64,000 nucleotides of DNA from Methylobacterium nodulans ORS 2060 (GCF_000022085.1 NC_011894.1:894501-958500); one strand, 5' to 3'. Counted from the stretch's first letter, positions 17,297-25,043 are shown. Numbers and translations: made by a program. The notes: a model not told the origin generated them from the letters alone.

Positions 17297-17704
17297 CTAT
17301 TGCCCTCGGAGGAATTTCTGAAGCTCTTCAGGGGTCACCTTGCCATCCTTGTTGGCGTCGATTGCATCGAAGATGCGCTTATGAATGGCTGTCACCTCGT
17401 CGAACGAGAGGGCCCCGTCACCATTCACATCGGCGATTGCGAACATCATCCTCATCCTGAGGCCGCCATCCATCATTCCCTGGTTCATCCCGCCCATCAT
17501 GCGGCCCATCATTCCACACATGCCACCCTGGCCCATCCCTCCCATGCCGCTCATCATGCCCGGCATGCCGGGCTGAGTAGGCTGGGCGCTTTGGCCCGGC
17601 GTGCTCATCGGAGCCGTTGATGTCTGGGCGCTTGCGCTGGAGATTGCGCCGGCAGCGAGAATGGTGGTGAGAGCAGTCACGCGCACCAGTGTAGTGAGGG
17701 CCAT
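17297..17704 (-). CDS. Secreted Met/Gly-rich EF-hand protein
   Basis: A 135-residue exported protein: signal peptide at residues 1-26 (ending ISSASA), a low-complexity Ser/Thr/Pro linker, then a Met/Gly-rich block (residues about 45-75, repeated GMMxGM), then two EF-hand loops, DVNGDGALSFDE and DANKDGKVTPEE. Both loops keep the calcium-binding residues. The ATG at 17704 has GAAGGAGGAGG upstream. The Met-rich block could bind a soft metal such as copper, and the EF-hands calcium. The 40-residue Met-rich membrane peptide follows directly, so the two probably work together. Confidence 0.8.
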   Translation of the reverse strand: MALTTLVRVTALTTILAAGAISSASAQTSTAPMSTPGQSAQPTQPGMPGMMSGMGGMGQGGMCGMMGRMMGGMNQGMMDGGLRMRMMFAIADVNGDGALSFDEVTAIHKRIFDAIDANKDGKVTPEELQKFLRGQ

Positions 17705-18064
17705 GGCCTCCTCCTTCGGCTGAGTCTGGAGGCTAACGCCCTTCATCATGACAAGATTTGGGGCGCGGCAATGGATCGCTCCGAGGGCCCTCGCGCCGGC
17801 TTTTTGCGCGGGAAGTGAGCCGCAGGCCGCCCAGGAGAGGAGTAGAACCGTCCGCCCTCACCGAAGCCAGGAGGGCCCTCCCAGAACCCCAAAACGGTCA
17901 AGGAAGCCCATGGGCTCCCGGTCGCGGAGACCACGCCAGACCACGCCAGCCTAGATCCCCGCCGCCGCTGGGCGGCCTCTGGGCGGCTCCCGCCGGCCAT
18001 CGCAGCGCGGTTCACGCCCGGCGAGATCGCGGTCCTCGCAGTTGTGGCCCAGCCGCTCTCCCGG
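17705..18064. other. Spacer without a recognised gene
   Basis: About 360 bases. Open frames exist but carry no recognisable protein. A minus-strand frame is Gly/Pro-rich and looks like non-coding high-GC sequence. Confidence 0.4.
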
Positions 18065-18170
18065 GCTAGAGCGCTCCCCGCCGAAGTGGAGGCCGGTTCG
18101 GCACAAGGGAGCGCGAAAAATCAAAGACTGAAGAGCCGTGCCCGTTTCAACCGAAACGGCCACGGCTCCA
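18065..18170. repeat. Dispersed CTAGAG repeat, copy 2
   Basis: Starts CTAGAGCG, has a variant core (AAGTGGAGGCCGGTTCGGC), and ends with a hairpin whose arms are GAGCCGTG / CACGGCTC plus CCGTTTC / GAAACGG. It is closest to the copy at 45046-45144. Confidence 0.65.
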
Positions 18171-18188
18171 GGGCGAGCGCAGGCCACT

Positions 18189-18473
18189 TTAAGAATGTTG
18201 CCCACCGTCACGCTTCACCCCGACCTCGGCAAGCAGAATCGCGGTCCTCACCGCCATGCGCCGTTGCGCCTCGGGTGCATTCTCCCATGCGAGCACCTCG
18301 CGGGCGTAGGGACGGGCCAGCACGACCGCGGCGACATCGAGACCGACGCCCTCTGCAATCAGCCGTATGCCGGGCGTCGGGTCGTCCTGGGAGTCATGGG
18401 CGGCCGCATCGATCTGCTCGTCCGTGACGTGCTTGAGCTTGAACAGCTCGCCGATGGTGGGGGTGTCGGGCAT
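18189..18473 (-). CDS. Small protein of unknown function, paralogue A
   Basis: A 94-residue protein starting MPDTPTIGELFKLKHVTDEQ and containing DDPTPGIRLIAEGVGLDVAA, VVLARPYAREVLA and EAQRRMAVRTAILLAE. It is predicted mostly helical and soluble, with no membrane segment. An 85-residue relative at 22904-23161 shares the whole length except the last few residues, which supports both as real genes. No function is recognised. Confidence 0.65.
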   Translation of the reverse strand: MPDTPTIGELFKLKHVTDEQIDAAAHDSQDDPTPGIRLIAEGVGLDVAAVVLARPYAREVLAWENAPEAQRRMAVRTAILLAEVGVKRDGGQHS

Positions 18474-18712
18474 GCCGGTTATGCAGAGCGATCAGCTATT
18501 GCTGCGGACGTGCGCCACGGGTCGGATGGACTACTCCGGCCAAGCTGAGATGCGGACCGCGCCGGCAGCCCTGATCACGCTCGACCGGTGAGGGTAACAT
18601 CCCGGTCCGCATCTCAGTCACGCTTGCCAGCGGCTACAGCTAGGACGCGATTTCGACGCTGGGACCGATACTCGCTGCCGCGCGTTCCCCTTCTGAAGTT
18701 GGGAGTTGCGTT

Positions 18713-18877
18713 ATGGCAAGCATAACCACAATCTCTGCTGCCGATCGGCGGATATTCGCGCGAGCTGGGCTGGCGGAGCTGAATGCTGCACTGGCTAAAT
18801 TGCCACCCTCTGAGCGCAAGGCATTCTGGATAGCCATTCAAGGCTACTACGAACCTGCGTCAGAGGATAAGCAATAA
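18713..18877 (+). CDS. 54-residue protein of unknown function
   Basis: An ATG at 18713 with GGGAG about ten bases upstream opens a 54-residue frame (begins MASITTISAADRRIFARAG, then LPPSERKAFWIAIQGYYEP). It is acidic to neutral and helical. Its base composition is less GC-rich than the surroundings. It overlaps the opposite-strand frame at 18795-19013, so at least one of the two may not be expressed. Confidence 0.4.
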   Translation: MASITTISAADRRIFARAGLAELNAALAKLPPSERKAFWIAIQGYYEPASEDKQ

Positions 18878-19013
18878 CGATCTTGGGCCGGAACAGCTCA
18901 TCACAGGTCGCGACCTCGGTTGTGTGCCTGTCCCGCTGCGGCTCGCCGAGTGTGAGCGGCGGGGTCTTCCGGCCGTTCTCGTCATAGGCCCGGCGCGGGT
19001 TGCGGCGCCTCAT
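18795..19013 (-). pseudogene. Remnant of a small RRRNPRRAYDENGR protein
   Basis: The start MRRRNPRRAYDENGRKTPP, behind a strong GAGGAGG ribosome site, matches the N terminus of a small alphaproteobacterial family that normally continues with a zinc-ribbon-like Cys region. Here only one cysteine remains (VATCDELF) and the rest, about 35 residues, shows no similarity to that pattern. It is probably a truncated or decayed member. Confidence 0.35.
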
Positions 19014-19156
19014 CACCTCCTCGCCAGTATGATCACGATCAGCGCCGCCTGTCGGAGGCAGCGCCCCTTCTCAATGACATGCCAGCCAGCAAGAGCGAAA
19101 TGGTCGAGCGGAGGGAGTTGCTGATCCGAGGCCGGGCCCGCACTCTCCTGCGCCGT

Positions 19157-19360
19157 TCATGCGGAGCGGACCTGGACGAGGGCGCGGAGGCGCACGTGCA
19201 GGCCGACAAGATTCCGCTCGATCATCGTAAGAAGGCGTTCGGCGCTGGAGGTATCCCGGCCCGACCGCTCCATGAGATTAATCGAGACCACCATACGGGT
19301 GCGGCAGCGCTCCAGGCAGGCAATGCTACTCTCGGTCAGAGCAATCACGTCAGGGCACAT
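19157..19360 (-). CDS. 67-residue helical protein of unknown function
   Basis: Starts MCPDVIALTESSIACLERCR behind AGGAGC at a good distance, and continues LMERSGRDTSSAERLLTMIE with a C-terminal VGLHVRLRAL. It is amphipathic-helical throughout, with no signal or membrane segment. No family is recognised. The opposite strand is also open, so coding is judged from the ribosome site and protein-like composition only. Confidence 0.45.
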   Translation of the reverse strand: MCPDVIALTESSIACLERCRTRMVVSINLMERSGRDTSSAERLLTMIERNLVGLHVRLRALVQVRSA

Positions 19361-19805
19361 GGCGAGCTCCTGAGTTCCGATAAGAGAGCGTATCGGAACC
19401 CAGAACCCGGTTCACGGCCCCGGTCCGCGCCCTGTGCAGGCCACGTGCGGATGCTGTGACTGCCCAGGCCCCGTTCGGCCCGCCCCTCTGGCGATCCGGC
19501 GGGTGTGAGGACAGCATGCAGCGATGCCTCATCTCCGCGCGGATCGCCACACCCTCCATCCTCTCGCTCCAAAGGGCGAGGACAACGAAGCGGAGCGCCT
19601 TCAGCAGTTCGTGCTGCTGTTCGAGGAGGCACTGGCGCTCCCGCTTGAGCGCTTGAGCGTCGTTCAGGACGGCTTTGGGATCGCGTGCGCCAGGGTCGAT
19701 CATGCCGGCCTGATGCACCCGATCCGCGGTCGCGTCGTTCAGCTGGGTTACTTCGCCCCGGGCGGTCCGATCGGCGGCAGTGGCTATGCCGGCCGGTGCA
19801 TCGCG

Positions 19806-19894
19806 CACAGCCTCACGCCCGACGAGGTGCGGGCGCTCGCCGGGCGCTTCCAGCTGCTGGACTGTCGAGGGAAGCGCTACCTGCAGCGGACCTG
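19806..19894 (+). pseudogene. Remnant of a small protein ending LLDCRGKRYL (copy B)
   Basis: Reads HSLTPDEVRALAGRFQLL then DCRGKRYLQRTW, similar to 16811-16894. The frame is open on both sides but no clear start or gene body is seen. Together the two tails point to a lost small-protein family in this accessory region. Confidence 0.35.
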
Positions 19895-19978
19895 GCGCCC
19901 AGATCAGAGGCGCCGACGCGGTTTAGCTGGCTGCTAGGCAAGGATCTGGCAGTGCCTCTCGGCCTACGATCGCGCCCC

Positions 19979-20110
19979 ATGTGCAACCTCTACAGCCTCT
20001 CCCGCTCGCCCGACGAGATCCGCCGCACCTTCGGGGTCGTGCGCGACGAGACCGGCAACCTGCCGCTGCTCCCCGGTACCTTCCCCGACCAGATGGCGCC
20101 GCCTGTTCGA
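19979..20110 (+). pseudogene. 5' remnant of an SOS-response-associated peptidase (SRAP/YedK)
   Basis: From ATG at 19979 the frame reads MCNLYSLSRSPDEIRRTFGV then LPGTFPDQMAP, the hallmark start of SRAP (HMCES/YedK) proteins. Their Cys2 becomes the catalytic residue that crosslinks abasic DNA. After about 40 codons the SRAP sequence stops and the frame runs, by chance or fusion, into the small protein at 20159. A complete SRAP is about 220 residues, so this is a truncated gene. Confidence 0.65.
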
Positions 20111-20158
20111 GGGCGCATGGGTTGGCTTTGCCAGCCCGAACGTGCGATGCTTCCCGCA

Positions 20159-20368
20159 ATGACCGACGAAAACAGCCTCCACCCTTTCGCCATTGAGATC
20201 TCATCGCTGACATCGCCGAAGGGCACGTTCGGCTGGGCGATCCGCAAGCACGGCAAACTTCTTGAGCGGTCGGACCGGCCGCACCACACCGAGGAGAAAG
20301 CCTACGCCAGCGCTCTTGCAGCGGTGGAGCGTGCGTTCCGCGCGGCGGCAGAAATGCGGCGGCGCTGA
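20159..20368 (+). CDS. 69-residue protein of unknown function
   Basis: Begins MTDENSLHPFAIEISSLTSP, continues GTFGWAIRKHGKLLERSDRP and ends in a helical ASALAAVERAFRAAAEM. It has the look of a small soluble alpha/beta protein. The same frame is open upstream into the SRAP remnant, so a 129-residue fusion is formally possible, but the internal ATG gives a self-contained protein. Confidence 0.5.
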   Translation: MTDENSLHPFAIEISSLTSPKGTFGWAIRKHGKLLERSDRPHHTEEKAYASALAAVERAFRAAAEMRRR

Positions 20369-20466
20369 TCACATCGGCGGAGAGCGCTCCCGCGCCCTTC
20401 TGCGATTTTTCGGACGCGGCGGGCAAACCGTGTCATGGTGGCCCTGGAAGCAGACAGGCAGGGCCG

Positions 20467-20844
20467 ATGACGGACCGCTCGATCGAACTGGACGAGCGGC
20501 GCGGGATGGCCGCTCAGAAGGCGACGAATCTTCGCCGCAGACGCGCTGAAGTCGAAGCCCAACATGCCGCGCTGGCTGCGCGTCAGCAGGCTCTTGAAGC
20601 CAATCTGTTCGCGGCAGAGGCCGCGACGTGGCCCGAGGCTGCAGCCAGAGCGCGCTACCTGCTTGAGCGCTTCGCCGCTTCGTTTGCCTGCGAGGATCCT
20701 CGCCTGCAGAGCATGATTGCCGCCGTGCTTGCCGACTTCGCACGCCTATCAGCGACCACCGAGCCCGATGGACGGGACGTGAAGGCCAACCTACCGGATC
20801 AGGGAGACCCTCATGAGCAGCGATCGCAAGCGCGGGAACCGTGA
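20467..20844 (+). CDS. 125-residue coiled-coil protein of unknown function
   Basis: A charged helical protein: residues about 5-60 form a likely coiled coil (LRRRRAEVEAQHAALAARQQ), then YLLERFAASFACEDPRLQSM and a low-complexity tail. No signal or membrane segment. Its last 32 bases overlap the start of the 43-residue lysine-rich gene, so the two may be co-translated. No family is recognised. Confidence 0.5.
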   Translation: MTDRSIELDERRGMAAQKATNLRRRRAEVEAQHAALAARQQALEANLFAAEAATWPEAAARARYLLERFAASFACEDPRLQSMIAAVLADFARLSATTEPDGRDVKANLPDQGDPHEQRSQAREP

Positions 20845-20944
20845 AGCGAAAAAGCCGAAGAAGGAGAAGCCCAAGACCATCGCGGCTGCCCCGAGCACCA
20901 AGGGACAGATCGTAACAACTGCCAGGCTGAGCACGAAACGCTAA
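20813..20944 (+). CDS. 43-residue lysine-rich protein
   Basis: An ATG at 20813 with AGGGAGA just upstream gives MSSDRKRGNREAKKPKKEKP then TIAAAPSTKGQ and a stop at 20944. Short, strongly basic proteins with the start RKRGNREAKKPK recur in Rhizobiales genomes as conserved hypotheticals. A nucleic-acid-binding role is possible but not shown. The start lies inside the preceding gene. Confidence 0.6.
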   Translation: MSSDRKRGNREAKKPKKEKPKTIAAAPSTKGQIVTTARLSTKR

Positions 20945-21257
20945 CTCATTCAGTCTCTTGCGCGTACTCGCTTGGCCATGCGGGTCACCGGACCTGACTG
21001 TGGATCAAGCCCTCCTGCCCCTCGCGGCCGCCGGAACAGAAGGGCGCCGAGATCTTTTGGCCTGGGCGCCTTGCCATCAGGGCTGAAGCGGCCCATACTA
21101 AATCTATCGATCTTTGGCCGGACTTTCGGGCCCTCCGCCCCGCTTTCGCTGGGCGCACGCTCTGACACTCTCTCCAAATCTATCGATGAGCCGAGACTTG
21201 GCGGCGCTGAGCGCGCGCCAAGCTCATGCGCACACATGCGAAACTATAGGTACGACT
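20945..21257. promoter_or_regulatory. cspA leader region with a 12-bp direct repeat
   Basis: About 310 bases without a gene. The word AAATCTATCGAT occurs at 21100-21111 and again at 21178-21189. Long leaders are usual for cold-shock genes, where mRNA folding changes with temperature. The repeats may be regulator sites or part of such a leader. Confidence 0.4.
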
Positions 21258-21467
21258 ATGAGCATCGGAACCGTGAAGTGGTTCAACGGCCAGAAGGGCT
21301 TCGGTTTTATCCAGCCGGATGACGGCGGCAAGGACGTATTCGTCCACATCTCCGCCGTTGAGCGGTCGGGCCTGCACACCCTGTCCGAGGGCCAGAAGGT
21401 CTCCTACGAGCTCGAAACTGACCGCCGCAGCGGCAAGCAGTCCGCCGGTAATCTCCGGGCGGCGTAG
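21258..21467 (+). CDS. cspA: Cold-shock protein (CspA family)
   Basis: A 69-residue cold-shock domain: [20 protein letters not shown] carries RNP1 (KGFGFI), and [14 protein letters not shown] carries RNP2 (VFVHI). It binds single-stranded RNA/DNA and is expected to act as an RNA chaperone. The ATG at 21258 gives the exact family start. A perfect hairpin terminator follows 14 bases after the stop. The leader contains a repeated AAATCTATCGAT word. Confidence 0.95.
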   Translation: MSIGTVKWFNGQKGFGFIQPDDGGKDVFVHISAVERSGLHTLSEGQKVSYELETDRRSGKQSAGNLRAA

Positions 21468-21480
21468 CCTGTCCGCAGCA

Positions 21481-21506
21481 GGATGCAGGTGTCACCACCT
21501 GCATCC
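21481..21506 (+). terminator. Hairpin terminator after cspA
   Basis: GGATGCAGGTG and CACCTGCATCC form an 11-bp perfect stem around a TCAC loop, followed by a pyrimidine-rich CTCTTCTGCTCTTC tail. This is a good rho-independent type terminator, with a weaker T run than usual. Confidence 0.75.
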
Positions 21507-21554
21507 CTCTTCTGCTCTTCGCGAGCGGCCTTGAGTTCTAATAGGCGAAATTGA

Positions 21555-21776
21555 GTGAATTTTACCTTTATTCCTGATTCAAATCGTCAACCTGCGGCAA
21601 TCGAACCAGCGACCTTTCAGGTGCGGCAGATCTGGCAGCAGCTCGACAACGACCGAGTCGATGTCAGCCATCTGATTGACCGGACCTATGGCTACCATTC
21701 GGTGCGGGAGTTGCGCTGGCACCTCGCCGACCGGTTCTCAAGCCCGGTTCGCTCTCTCAGCCTGAGCCGGATCTAG
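21555..21776 (+). CDS. 73-residue protein of unknown function
   Basis: Starts at a GTG (MNFTFIPDSNRQPAAIEPAT), continues VRQIWQQLDNDRVDVSHLID and ends RELRWHLADRF with a basic tail. It lies three bases before the DUF6481 gene, which suggests co-transcription. No family is recognised, and no strong ribosome site is seen. Confidence 0.4.
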   Translation: MNFTFIPDSNRQPAAIEPATFQVRQIWQQLDNDRVDVSHLIDRTYGYHSVRELRWHLADRFSSPVRSLSLSRI

Positions 21777-21779
21777 CCC

Positions 21780-22142
21780 ATGAGCAAGTTCAAGGAAGAG
21801 CCGTTCGGCACCAGGCTGAAATCAGCCGCCGACGCGAAACAAGCCATGCTGGCCCGCTTTCAAACGCGGTCTACGGGAGACGACGCTGCCCTGGCGTCGC
21901 GCCGTGCCGAGCGGCAGGCGATCGTCGAGGCGCGCAACATTCGGCTGGCCGAGCGGGAGGCCGCCCGCCGGGCAGAGGCAGCCCGTGTGGAGACCGAGCA
22001 GGCCCGTGTGCGCGAGCAGGAAGCGGCAGATCAGGCGCGCGACGCCGCCGAGGCCTCGGCCCGTGCGCTGGCGCTTCAGGCCGAGCAGAAGGCCGCGCGT
22101 GATGCCCGGTATGCGGCCCGCAAGGCGCGCAAACGCGGCTGA
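21780..22142 (+). CDS. DUF6481 family protein
   Basis: A 120-residue, almost entirely helical, Ala/Arg/Glu-rich protein: MSKFKEEPFGTRLKSAADAK at the start, then repeated EAxRAAER-type heptads and a basic end KAARDARYAARKARKRG. This fits DUF6481 proteins common in Methylobacterium and relatives; their function is unknown. The long coiled coil and basic tail suggest a structural or nucleic-acid-associated role. Three bases separate it from the upstream small gene. Confidence 0.75.
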   Translation: MSKFKEEPFGTRLKSAADAKQAMLARFQTRSTGDDAALASRRAERQAIVEARNIRLAEREAARRAEAARVETEQARVREQEAADQARDAAEASARALALQAEQKAARDARYAARKARKRG

Positions 22143-22213
22143 CTGCCCAGTGCCGTCCAGGCATGCCCCAGGGACCGGCCCACCATCGCTCACGTTTCGG
22201 AGATATTCATCCC

Positions 22214-22411
22214 ATGTCGCACAAGTTCAGGCTTCATCAACGCGTACAGATGGTGCGAGCCGGGTTCTCTGATGCCCAGGCGCCCAGCGGGGAGATCTAC
22301 GAGATCGTGCGATTGATGCCGGAGGACCGCAGTGGGGAAGCCTCTTATCGCATCCGCTCTCGCATGGCCGAACGGGCGGTTCGGGAGAGTGAAATCGCTC
22401 CCGTCCGTTGA
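22214..22411 (+). CDS. 65-residue conserved small protein
   Basis: Begins MSHKFRLHQRVQMVRAGFSD and ends SYRIRSRMAERAVRESEIAP. The pattern of a short basic beta-rich domain followed by (E)RxVRESE is shared with a small hypothetical family frequent in alphaproteobacteria. It could be an SH3-like barrel. Function unknown. Confidence 0.6.
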   Translation: MSHKFRLHQRVQMVRAGFSDAQAPSGEIYEIVRLMPEDRSGEASYRIRSRMAERAVRESEIAPVR

Positions 22412-22529
22412 GCGTTCGTCTGAAGGCAGCCTGAAGAGGACATCGGTCTTCGCCTAAACGGCTCCCATTCACGCCAGCCCGCCTCCCGGTCACGGGCGTT
22501 TGATCGGGCAATTCGAAAAGAGACCAGCT

Positions 22530-22721
22530 ATGGCCAAGAGCCCTATCACCGGCGCAGCCCGCAGCCCCTCTGATGAGGAGTTCAAGCAGCGCCTGGCGCG
22601 GCTTGCGCCAGCGCCGGTCAAGACTGCCCTGGAAGCCGCTCCTCGGTCCTCTGGGGGCAAGTCGGTCCACAGGCCGAGATCCACTGAGACATCGACCCAG
22701 GATGCTTCCGACGAAGCGTGA
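22530..22721 (+). CDS. 63-residue protein of unknown function
   Basis: Reads MAKSPITGAARSPSDEEFKQ then a helical RLARLAPAPVKTALE and a Ser-rich tail. No family is recognised, and the ribosome site is weak. It is listed because it continues the run of short same-strand genes from cspA onward. Confidence 0.3.
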   Translation: MAKSPITGAARSPSDEEFKQRLARLAPAPVKTALEAAPRSSGGKSVHRPRSTETSTQDASDEA

Positions 22722-22903
22722 CGCATCAGCGCAGGTGCTGACCCGAGACCGGCGTGACATATCCCGGCTGTGAGGTTTGCGATGCATCCCGGCACGCTCA
22801 CTTCCACGAGTGAGCCCCGGTCGCAATATGTGCGCTGTCACATTCTCGCAGGTGGGCGTGCCCGTGAGCACGCCCCGGTGCAGGGTACAAGGCCCTATCG
22901 ATG

Positions 22904-23161
22904 CTACACTGGCCTCGCCAGCAGAATCGCGGTCCGCACCGCCATGCGCCGCTGCGCCTCGGGCGCACTCTCCCGAGCGAGCACCTCGCGGACATAGGGG
23001 TGGGCCAGCACGACCGCGGCAAGGTCGAGAGCGATCCCCTCCGCGATCAGCCGCATGCCGAGCGTCGGGTCATCGAGGTACTCACGGGCGGCCGCGTCGA
23101 TCTGCTCGTCCGTGACGTGCGTGAGCTTGTACGGCTCGCCAAGGGTGGGTGTGTCGGGCAT
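22904..23161 (-). CDS. Small protein of unknown function, paralogue B
   Basis: An 85-residue protein, MPDTPTLGEPYKLTHVTDEQ, then DDPTLGMRLIAEGIALDLAA and EAQRRMAVRTAILLAR. It aligns along nearly its full length with the 94-residue protein at 18189-18473. Conservation of both reading frames after duplication argues for real coding. It is a soluble helical protein of unknown role. Confidence 0.65.
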   Translation of the reverse strand: MPDTPTLGEPYKLTHVTDEQIDAAAREYLDDPTLGMRLIAEGIALDLAAVVLAHPYVREVLARESAPEAQRRMAVRTAILLARPV

Positions 23162-23275
23162 GCGCTCACTGTAAATAGACCTGTGCGCGTCTCGACGGAG
23201 CTACTATTCCTGGTAGCCTACTGTGACGCATAGGCCCGCGATGTCGTATTTCGAGCGACCCGCGCACAGATCTCA

Positions 23276-23488
23276 TTATATGATCCATCCCACTACCGTG
23301 GCGGCGGTGCCGACCGTCATACCGATCGTGGCGACCAGGATCAGACGGGCTGCGACCCCGGGCGGCAGGGGATTGTCATTGCTCGGGCGCGGCAATGTCC
23401 GGGGCCAGCGGCGCCATTTCCGCACCGCCGAGGGCGCAGCTGCAATCTGGACAGCAGCCGGCGTGGCGAACTGATGGCGGCAGGACAT
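23276..23488 (-). CDS. 70-residue single-pass membrane protein
   Basis: An ATG at 23488 with AGGAGG six bases upstream gives a basic N-terminal half (SAVRKWRRWPRTLPRPSNDN), then PLPPGVAARLILVATIGMTV and GTAATVVGWII as one membrane helix at the C terminus. The basic half should stay in the cytoplasm. Small tail-anchored proteins with this RPSNDNPLPP pattern recur in Methylobacterium, as I recall; role unknown. Confidence 0.55.
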   Translation of the reverse strand: MSCRHQFATPAAVQIAAAPSAVRKWRRWPRTLPRPSNDNPLPPGVAARLILVATIGMTVGTAATVVGWII

Positions 23489-23707
23489 CGACGGCCTCCT
23501 GGGCAAATCAGTCCGATCAAGGTAAGCTTAACAATACGCGGCAGGCAACTCGTCTGCCGGAGGGCTTTGATCAGCCCCCACGGGGTGGTCGGTTTGGAAT
23601 GTTAGTGGACCGTGGGTCTTCCCACCACGGGAAGCTTGGCTTGCCAGGCGATTGGACGAGCGCTGCCGGCCAAGCGGTTAGGGCAGGGATGAACACCTCC
23701 GGGGCAG

Positions 23708-24739
23708 TCAACCAAGATCCGGGCACAGGACCAGCTTGCCCTCGAGACTGCCCGCTTCGAGACGGCGATGCGCCTGGGTGACCCCGTCAAAAGAGATCCG
23801 CTCGGCCACGCGCGGCCGGATGGTGCCGGCCGCTAGCAGCCCGAAAAGCCGCTCCAGGTCCTCTCGGAACCAAGCGGGATGTCGCGCTCGCATCAGATTG
23901 ATCGAGTACAGGCGGATGCGCTTTCCACCAGGCAGCCACCCCAGCAACAACCTCCAGAGATACAGACGCGACATCCAGAGCGACATGGTGAACAAGCGGC
24001 GCTGCGGCTGCACCATTGCTGTGTAGCCGTAGGCGCAGACCAGACCGCCGCGCCGGAGCGCCGCGAACGAGCGGCGATAGCTGTCCTCGCCGATCCCGTC
24101 GAACACGACATCAAACCCGCCCGGCAGGACGCGCGTGAAGTCCTCGCGTTGGTAGTCGATCGGCCGGGCGCCGAGTTCACGGACGAGCCCGGTGTGCTCG
24201 CCGCGTGCGGTGCCCCACAGCTGAAGTCCGGCCATCCTGCCGAGCGTCAGCAGTGCCTGACCAACAGCACCGGCAGCTCCCTGCACGAGCACGCGCTGGC
24301 CTCGCTGCACCCGGGCCGTGCGGTGAAGGAGCTGGTAAGCGGTCGTCCAGCTCAAGGTCAGAGCGGCCGCTTCTGCCGCGTCGACCCCCGGCGGCACACG
24401 GGTGAGGTCGTCGGCCCGGAGCGTGCGATAAGCGGCGTTCGAGCCGACGACCGTCATATCGGCCACGCGATCGCCAAGCTGGAATCCCCTCACGCCATCA
24501 CCGAGCTGATCGATTTCTCCGACCACGTCGTAGCCCAGCACGAACGGCGGCCGGAGGTGCATCGTTTGCGGGTAGAGATGACGCCGGATCGTGACGTCGG
24601 TGTATTCCAAGCCCGAGGCGAGCACGCGCACCCGCACCTCGCCCGGGCCGGCCGTCGGCATGGGAGCATCGACCACTTCCATCTCGTCGGGACCGCCGAA
24701 GCGCCTGACGCGAACGACCCGATTGCGCGGCTCCCTCAT
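23708..24739 (-). CDS. Zinc-binding-dehydrogenase-like quinone oxidoreductase (MDR family)
   Basis: A 343-residue medium-chain dehydrogenase/reductase. The N-terminal GroES-like domain has EVVDAPMPTAGPGEVRVRVL and FVLGYDVVGEIDQLGDGVRG. The Rossmann domain has the NADP motif VLVQGAAGAVGQALLTLGRM. Catalytic zinc ligands are not evident, so it belongs with NADPH:quinone oxidoreductase / VAT-1-like enzymes. The insert around VQPQRRLFTMSLWMSRLYLW suggests loose membrane contact. The ATG at 24739 has GGAGGA upstream. It stands alone between accessory small genes and an IS graveyard. Confidence 0.85.
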   Translation of the reverse strand: MREPRNRVVRVRRFGGPDEMEVVDAPMPTAGPGEVRVRVLASGLEYTDVTIRRHLYPQTMHLRPPFVLGYDVVGEIDQLGDGVRGFQLGDRVADMTVVGSNAAYRTLRADDLTRVPPGVDAAEAAALTLSWTTAYQLLHRTARVQRGQRVLVQGAAGAVGQALLTLGRMAGLQLWGTARGEHTGLVRELGARPIDYQREDFTRVLPGGFDVVFDGIGEDSYRRSFAALRRGGLVCAYGYTAMVQPQRRLFTMSLWMSRLYLWRLLLGWLPGGKRIRLYSINLMRARHPAWFREDLERLFGLLAAGTIRPRVAERISFDGVTQAHRRLEAGSLEGKLVLCPDLG

Positions 24740-24932
24740 GGGCGTCCTCCTTGCAACCTCATGACCCGGTGCAAGGACGCGAAAAGCATCCATGAACTCC
24801 CCACCGACGGTATCATCGCCATACCGAATGGCGGGGACTCGAGCAGCATCCTAATTTGTTCGCCTGCAAAGCCGCTTTGATCCTAATCAAACCAGCCTAT
24901 TCATGCTGACCCGCACCTAGAGCGGCGCCCGA

Positions 24933-25043
24933 TCAGGTTGAAGCGCAAGCATCGTCCTCGTATCCGGCGGCCGCGAAGGAGTTGCGGCCCTCCTCGGGCG
25001 AGAAGTGCGTGAAGGCTTGGCGGATCGCCTGCCATAGTCGATG
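24933..25043 (-). pseudogene. IS630-family transposase 3' remnant
   Basis: The leftward frame LWQAIRQAFTHFSPEEGRN then SFAAAGYEDDACAST and stop matches the C-terminal end of IS630 transposases (LWxxIRxAFxxxxPxExxNxFAAxGY). Nothing of the catalytic core remains. Confidence 0.6.

Noticed and set aside
17297..17704. Met-rich repeats as a possible tandem-repeat or CRISPR-like array
   Set aside because: The repetition comes from GMMxGM codons in a clear coding frame with signal peptide and EF-hands; there are no unique spacers.
19350..19808. 152-codon minus-strand frame with helical segment LKRERQCLLEQQHELLKALR
   Set aside because: Part of it looks protein-like, but no ribosome site or family was found and the C-terminal third is low-complexity; left out as undecided.
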